A stretch of DNA of 17,375 bases from Planctomycetaceae bacterium UBA4732 (GTDB taxonomy: Bacteria; Planctomycetota; Planctomycetia; Gemmatales; Gemmataceae): contig DHJA01000205.1 in NCBI GenBank assembly GCA_002404095.1, positions 1 to 17,375 of the forward strand, in the 5' to 3' direction. The translations under genes were made by a program, and so were the position numbers. This document shows positions 13,871-17,375 of this stretch, in pieces. The notes under the pieces are model-generated. The model did no database searches and was not told the DNA's origin. It saw only the letters and a program-made list of their open reading frames with translations. How positions within the stretch are numbered: position 1 is the stretch's first letter; each line of letters starts with the position of its first letter.

Positions 13871-16033
13871 CTACATAAACGCCCGTTTCTTCAATTCCAT
13901 GCTCGGCGTAAAACGCCGGCCATGTCGCGCCGCCAGCGATTCCAGCGCCTCCACCACGGCCGCCAAGCCGCGCTCGTCGGCATAGCGCAACGGCCCGCCG
14001 CGGTGCGGCGCCCAGCCCGTGCCCAGCACCATCGCCAGGTCGATGATCTCGGCCGTCTCCGCCAGTCCTTCGCCCAATACCATCGCCGCTTCGTTGACCA
14101 TCAGCAGCACCAGCCGGTCGCGCGCCTCCTCGGCCCGAACCTCCGGCGGCAGCCCCTGACTCACCGCCGCGCCCTCTCCCGCCGCCTCGACCCGCAGCAA
14201 GTTTTCGGCCAAGTGATTCGGCGTGCGCGCCCGGCCGCGATGGGTGTAGAAGCCGCGGCCGCTCTTCTGGCCCAGCCAACCTTTTTCGCGCATCGCATCG
14301 AAAGCCGTGTTGTCGCCGAAGCGCTCGGCCAACAGCGGCGCCATCGACCGGGCGACATGCGCCGCCACGTCCAGGCCGATTTGGTCGAGTAATTCCAGCG
14401 GCCCCATCGGCATTCCAAAGCGCTTCATCACATGGTCGATCTCCGTTATCTTCATTCCCTCGGCGACGAGCAACGCCGCTTCGCCGAGATAGGGGGTCAG
14501 GATGCGGTTGACGACGAAGCCGGGACTGTCGCGCACCACCACCACCGGCGTCTTGCCCAGCGCGATCGCCCACTGCACCAGCGTTGCGACCGTGCGTTCG
14601 TTGGTCGCGCCGGCGCGCACTACTTCGACGAGCGGCATCTTGTGGACGGGGTTGAAGAAGTGCATTCCGCCCACGCGCTCCGGATGCGTCAAACCTTCTT
14701 CAAGGCTTCCCACTCGTAGCGATGAAGTATTCGTCGCCAGCACCGTCGTCGGCCGCGTTAGGCCGTCTAGCTCACGGAAGACGGCTCGCTTGGCGTCAAG
14801 GTCTTCCGCCGCCGCTTCCACGACAATATCCACGTCGTAAAAGCCGTCCCACGCCGTGGTCCCGCGCACGGCCGCGAAACGCTTCTTTGCTTCCTCTTCG
14901 GACAGCACTCGCCGTTGCACCGCCTTGTCGAACAGGTCTTTGATGCGCTTTAAACCCGCGTCGAGGGCGGCCTGGTTGATCTCGCGCACCACGACCCGGG
15001 CGCCGCGAATGGCGGCCAATTGAGCAATGCCCGCCCCCATAACTCCCGCACCGACGACGCCGACGTTGCGTATCTCCGGCGCCGCGACGGCGCGGAGCGC
15101 GTCCGGCAGTTTTCGCGCCTTCTCGCCGCGCACCCAGAGCGAGATGAGATTGCGGCACGCCGGGCTGACGGCCAACCTTCCGGCCGCCGCTCGCTCGTAG
15201 GCCAACCCGGCGGCCACGCCCTCCTTCAAACCGACGCGGACGGCTTGCAACGCCTCGGCCGGAGCCGGCATGTCGTCCGGAACGCGATTTCGCAACACGC
15301 GCTCGGTGGCCGTGAACAGCAGGCCGCGGCTGAGGGCGGTCGATTCGGTGAGCCGTTGGCCCCACGTCCGCAACGGCAACCCCTTCAACGGCCTTTTGCC
15401 TTGCTGAATCGCCTTGATTCCTAAATACGCCAATTGCGACCGCAATTCGGACTCATTCGTCGGCGCCACGTCGGCCAATCCCCAGCGCAGCGCCTCACGC
15501 GCCCCGAGTCGCTTGCCCTCCAGGATCATCTCCAGCGCCCGCCGTAGGCCGACGACGCGCGGCAACCGTTGCGTGCCTCCCCAGCCCGGAAGGAGGCCGA
15601 GGCTCACTTCCGGCAAGCCGAGTTGTGTTTTGGGATTGTCGAGGACGAGACGGTAATCGCAGGAGAGGGCCAGTTCGAGACCGCCGCCGAGACAGGGGCC
15701 GTGGATGCCGGCCAGCGTCGGCATGGGCAGGGCGGCGAGTTTGTCGAACAGACGTTGGCCTTGGGCGGACAAGGCTTCCGCCTCGGCCGCGTCGGCGATT
15801 TCGAGAAAGCCGTGGAGGTCGGCGCCGGCGAGGAAACCGCTCGGCTTGCCGCTGCGCACGACGAGCAAGGGCAGGCGCGCTTCGGCGGCGACAGCATCAA
15901 GGGCGGCGTCGAGGTCGGTCATCAGCCGGCGCGAGAGCATGTTGTGCGTCTGGCCGGGCGCGTCGATTTTGAGAAAGGCGCTGCCGTCGCGGTCTTTCTC
16001 GACCACGACGGTTTCGGATTGGAAGAGGGGCAT
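13871..16033 (-). CDS. fadJ: Fatty-acid oxidation complex alpha subunit (enoyl-CoA hydratase / 3-hydroxyacyl-CoA dehydrogenase)
   Basis: 720-residue bifunctional beta-oxidation enzyme, cytoplasmic. The N-terminal crotonase domain (about 10-200) has the oxyanion-hole segment SGFLAGADLHGF, GPCLGGGLELALSCDYRL with Glu120, and GLPEVSLGLLPGWGGTQRLP with Glu142. These correspond to the two catalytic glutamates of FadB. The NAD-binding domain starts VGVVGAGVMGAGIAQLAA (GxGxxG at 328-333). The dehydrogenase part has GGMHFFNPVHKMPLVEVV with catalytic His458 and Glu470, and SPGFVVNRIL. The length and two-part layout match FadB/FadJ (about 710-730 residues). FadB and FadJ cannot be separated here because no thiolase (FadA/FadI) is next to it. 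The ATG at 16033 has AGGA 8 bases upstream. The gene starts 30 bases after a small antitoxin-like gene and converges with the histidine kinase gene (40-base gap, no clear terminator). Confidence 0.94.
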   Translation of the reverse strand: MPLFQSETVVVEKDRDGSAFLKIDAPGQTHNMLSRRLMTDLDAALDAVAAEARLPLLVVRSGKPSGFLAGADLHGFLEIADAAEAEALSAQGQRLFDKLAALPMPTLAGIHGPCLGGGLELALSCDYRLVLDNPKTQLGLPEVSLGLLPGWGGTQRLPRVVGLRRALEMILEGKRLGAREALRWGLADVAPTNESELRSQLAYLGIKAIQQGKRPLKGLPLRTWGQRLTESTALSRGLLFTATERVLRNRVPDDMPAPAEALQAVRVGLKEGVAAGLAYERAAAGRLAVSPACRNLISLWVRGEKARKLPDALRAVAAPEIRNVGVVGAGVMGAGIAQLAAIRGARVVVREINQAALDAGLKRIKDLFDKAVQRRVLSEEEAKKRFAAVRGTTAWDGFYDVDIVVEAAAEDLDAKRAVFRELDGLTRPTTVLATNTSSLRVGSLEEGLTHPERVGGMHFFNPVHKMPLVEVVRAGATNERTVATLVQWAIALGKTPVVVVRDSPGFVVNRILTPYLGEAALLVAEGMKITEIDHVMKRFGMPMGPLELLDQIGLDVAAHVARSMAPLLAERFGDNTAFDAMREKGWLGQKSGRGFYTHRGRARTPNHLAENLLRVEAAGEGAAVSQGLPPEVRAEEARDRLVLLMVNEAAMVLGEGLAETAEIIDLAMVLGTGWAPHRGGPLRYADERGLAAVVEALESLAARHGRRFTPSMELKKRAFM

Positions 16034-16063
16034 GAAGCGATTCCTGCAGTATAATGGGCACGC

Positions 16064-16291
16064 TCATCGGGCGAACCTCGCCAGCGCCGCCGCTTCGACT
16101 TCCTCCAACGAAACAACGTCCGCCGGGTTCGCCGCGTGATCGGCCAGCCGGCGGTCGAGTTCCCGCCGCTTCGTCTCGGAAAGCGGCGGCGGTTGCTCGG
16201 CCGCTACGCTATCGAGAATCTCCTGGGCCAAAGCGATCCGATCCGCGACGGTCATCCGGTCGATGTCCAATTGTTGTAAAATCGCTGTCAT
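16064..16291 (-). CDS. Addiction-module antitoxin-like protein (PF09720/TIGR02574 type), no toxin adjacent
   Basis: 75 residues: MTAILQQLDIDRMTVADRIA, then LAQEILDSVA, PPPLSETKRRELDRRLADH, AANPADVVSLEEVEAAALAR. The pattern (helix with xxLsxxERxxLAxEIxDSL, then PLtexqrxELdrRLaxHxaxPxxxxxWeEV) is that of the unstable antitoxin family usually paired with a RelE/ParE toxin gene immediately downstream. Here the next gene is fadJ, so the toxin is missing. GGGG lies 5 bases before the ATG. A frame from the decayed toxin region upstream ends in TGA overlapping this ATG (ATGA). The protein is intact and could still be expressed. Role, if any, unclear. Confidence 0.75.
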   Translation of the reverse strand: MTAILQQLDIDRMTVADRIALAQEILDSVAAEQPPPLSETKRRELDRRLADHAANPADVVSLEEVEAAALARFAR

Positions 16292-16327
16292 ATCGCCCCT
16301 GGTGAATTGCTCAGGCGAATGCGCACT

Positions 16328-16366
16328 TCAGCATAGTCGAGCGCGCCAGATTTCACCTTTGCGCAT
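16328..16366 (-). pseudogene. Remnant of a MazF/PemK-type toxin start
   Basis: The ATG at 16366 overlaps the 3' end of the antitoxin-like gene by 14 bases and is preceded by AGGA. It reads MRKGEIWRARLC, then TGA. MRxGEIWxxxL is the characteristic N-terminus of MazF/PemK mRNA interferases, which are about 110 residues. The remainder is missing. After it, another minus frame reads LDYAEVRIRLSNSPGAI to a stop overlapping the next ATG, which I do not recognise as MazF. The toxin was therefore probably truncated by deletion or frameshift. Short motif, so moderate confidence. Confidence 0.45.
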
Positions 16367-16571
16367 TGTCAGTTTCCTGGCCAGCGTGGCGTTCGACGAG
16401 GTCGAGAGCATGGGAACTGGCCAACTCCCAAGCGTCGAACTCGGCTTGCAGTTCGGGGGGGACTTCCAGTGGTCCATCGCATATCACGATTTCCACTCGC
16501 GCACCTTCCGGCAACGCCTTAACAGGGATTATGACGCCATCCTTGACGACGCCCCATGTTGTGTTTGACAT
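16353..16571 (-). CDS. Small antitoxin-like protein preceding a broken MazF/PemK toxin
   Basis: 72 residues starting MSNTTWGVVKDGVIIPVKAL, then PEGARVEIVICDGP, then PPELQAEFDAWELASSHALD and a polar tail. The N-terminal beta-hairpin (GVVKDGVIIP...LPEGARVEIVI) resembles small DUF104-like or MazE-position antitoxins often found directly before PemK/MazF genes, and the C-terminal part is helical. The ATG at 16571 was chosen for its strong GGAGG 9 bases upstream. An in-frame start at 16625 lacks one. The 3' end overlaps a toxin-like start codon, the usual antitoxin-toxin arrangement. The family assignment is by eye only. Confidence 0.65.
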   Translation of the reverse strand: MSNTTWGVVKDGVIIPVKALPEGARVEIVICDGPLEVPPELQAEFDAWELASSHALDLVERHAGQETDNAQR

Positions 16572-16739
16572 ATGCTTTTCCCTCCCCGCGGACGCCGGCA
16601 GGTACTTTATCGGCGAACTCACCACGCCTATTCTTCATGGCGAATCCATCGATGCGCCAGTTTCGTTTCCTGCATCGTATCGAGTCGGGTGCGGTGAAGA
16701 AGTGTGCCCTGCCGAATTGTGCCAAATCCCATCCGACCT

Positions 16740-16752
16740 TGTATAGTGTACA
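16740..16752 (+). promoter_or_regulatory. Near-palindrome overlapping a candidate -10 of the winged-helix gene
   Basis: TGTATAGTGTACA is a 13-base near-palindrome containing TATAGT (16742-16747), a 5-of-6 match to a -10 box. A weak -35 (TTGTGC, 16717-16722) lies 19 bases upstream, longer than ideal. It sits about 60 bases before the ATG at 16810, where an autoregulatory operator would be expected. Weak evidence. Confidence 0.3.
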
Positions 16753-16809
16753 TCAGTTCATTAGCCTATGGGGTTGACTAACCCACGGCGTCCCGTAGGT
16801 CTTTCCGCC

Positions 16810-17217
16810 ATGCCCCTCGACGATCAAACCCTTGTGCGGTCCTTATTAGAGCAACATATCCTCCAGGTCTTGGCCGGCCTCGCCGCTTTGCCTCCCCTCA
16901 AGACCACGCTCACCGTCAAGGCCGACGGCGCGGCTTACGTCGTTAGCATCACGGCCATTCCCGGCGGCGTTCGCGCCGCGGCCAAGCTTACCGCTTGCGA
17001 GAGGGACGCACTGGTTGCCTTGTCCAAAGCGACAAGGCGTATGACCGGCTCGGAGATTTTGAAGGCGATGGACCGCGTCGGCGTCCGCTGGTCGGAGGTG
17101 ACGCTGTGGCGTTCGCTGTCTCACCTTGTAAAGCTCGGCTACATCGACAACAGCAAAACGGCGCCGCAAGGCTATCAACTCGTGGCGTCGCCGCTCCCTT
17201 CGCAGCATTCCGCGTAA
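16810..17217 (+). CDS. Small winged-helix domain protein of unknown function
   Basis: 135 residues from the ATG at 16810. An in-frame ATG at 16768 would add 14 residues but has no ribosome site, whereas 16810 has TAGG about 10 bases upstream. Residues 3-27 are helical. Residues 30-58 form a beta-like segment (LKTTLTVKADGAAYVVSITA). Residues 60-124 look like a winged helix: LTACERDALVALSKATRRMT, GSEILKAMDRVGVRWSEVTL, WRSLSHLVKLGYIDNSK, with the wing ending GYQLV. The RWSEVTLWRSLSHL helix would be the recognition helix. I do not recognise a named family. It is divergent from the decayed toxin-antitoxin genes (238-base gap) and is followed by a palindrome array. A DNA-binding regulator is plausible but not shown. 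Confidence 0.75.
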   Translation: MPLDDQTLVRSLLEQHILQVLAGLAALPPLKTTLTVKADGAAYVVSITAIPGGVRAAAKLTACERDALVALSKATRRMTGSEILKAMDRVGVRWSEVTLWRSLSHLVKLGYIDNSKTAPQGYQLVASPLPSQHSA

Positions 17218-17247
17218 TCTCGCCCAATTTACTCTGTAGAAAACACT

Positions 17248-17375
17248 GGTTCCCACGCTCTGCGTGGGAACCCACGGGTGCGACGCTCTGCGTCGCGTCC
17301 GGCGCCGGGCAGCGGCTCACCGTGGGTTTGGGACGCAGAGCGTCCGGTGCTCTCGTTCCCACGCAGAGCGTGGGA
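17248..17375. repeat. Compound array of palindromes, two copies in inverted orientation (runs off the window)
   Basis: Four perfect hairpins lie in the order A-B-B'-A'. A (17248-17272) has 11-base arms GGTTCCCACGC around TCT. B (17280-17296) has 7-base arms GCGACGC around TCT. B' (17331-17345) has 6-base arms GGACGC around AGA. A' (17357-17375) is the same as A in reverse and is cut by the window end. A and A' are each separated from B and B' by about 10 unrelated bases. AACCCACGG (17269-17277) pairs with CCGTGGGTT (17320-17328), and CCGGCGCCGG (17299-17308) is a 10-base palindrome near the middle. It looks like a dispersed repeat family, 30 bases downstream of the winged-helix gene. Confidence 0.85.

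Noticed and set aside
16048..16053. TATACT as a -10 box for fadJ
   Set aside because: The predicted transcript start would fall downstream of or inside the ribosome site, and no -35 is found at proper spacing.
16519..16725. 68-codon minus-strand open frame over the antitoxin-like gene start
   Set aside because: It overlaps the better-supported 72-residue gene in another frame and shows no family features or ribosome site.
1..17375. CRISPR array, tRNA or rRNA genes, integrase or transposase genes
   Set aside because: No regularly spaced direct repeats, no tRNA cloverleaf or rRNA sequence, and no transposase or integrase motifs were seen. The palindromes are not spaced as CRISPR repeats.

Overview
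The window is GC-rich and gene-dense and looks like chromosomal DNA of a planctomycete, probably in or near the Gemmataceae. The phylum call rests on several things together: a secreted protein with a DUF1559-type C-terminal domain, ExbD proteins fused to an N-terminal GYF_2-like domain, a dihydropteroate-synthase-like (DUF6513/TIGR00284-type) protein next to pabB, and many GC-rich palindromic repeats between genes. No database search was possible, so the taxon is an inference.

Layout, minus strand, read from high to low coordinates: FAD-dependent oxidoreductase (12745-11561), two-module ABC-2 permease (11507-9501), DHPS-like protein (9496-8096), pabB (8047-6590), secreted DUF1559-type protein (6476-4755), MotA/TolQ/ExbB proton-channel protein (4621-3926), two tandem GYF_2-ExbD proteins (3870-3145 and 3148-2519), and clpC (2147 to beyond position 1; its C-terminus is outside the window). 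The permease, DHPS-like gene and pabB are tightly spaced and may form one transcript. The ExbB-ExbD-ExbD set is a clear operon. It ends in a perfect 16-bp hairpin, and clpC then appears to have its own sigma70-type promoter.

On the plus strand at 12988-13830 lies a small soluble histidine kinase without a recognisable sensor domain. It is preceded by a sigma54-like -24/-12 element and a perfect 15-bp inverted repeat. It converges with a fadJ-type beta-oxidation gene (16033-13871, minus). Upstream of fadJ is a decayed toxin-antitoxin region: a MazE-position antitoxin-like gene, a 12-codon remnant of a MazF/PemK toxin start, and a PF09720-type antitoxin with no toxin. A divergent small winged-helix protein (16810-17217, plus) follows. 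The window ends in a compound array of palindromes.

Functional themes: envelope energy coupling (ExbB/ExbD), pterin/pABA cofactor synthesis (PabB plus DHPS-like protein, possibly tetrahydromethanopterin rather than folate), fatty-acid oxidation and proteolysis. The most distinctive features are the duplicated GYF_2-ExbD fusions, the palindromic repeat that supplies the tail and stop codon of the DHPS-like protein, the TCT/AGA-centred palindromes whose arms vary in a paired way, and the toxin remnant.
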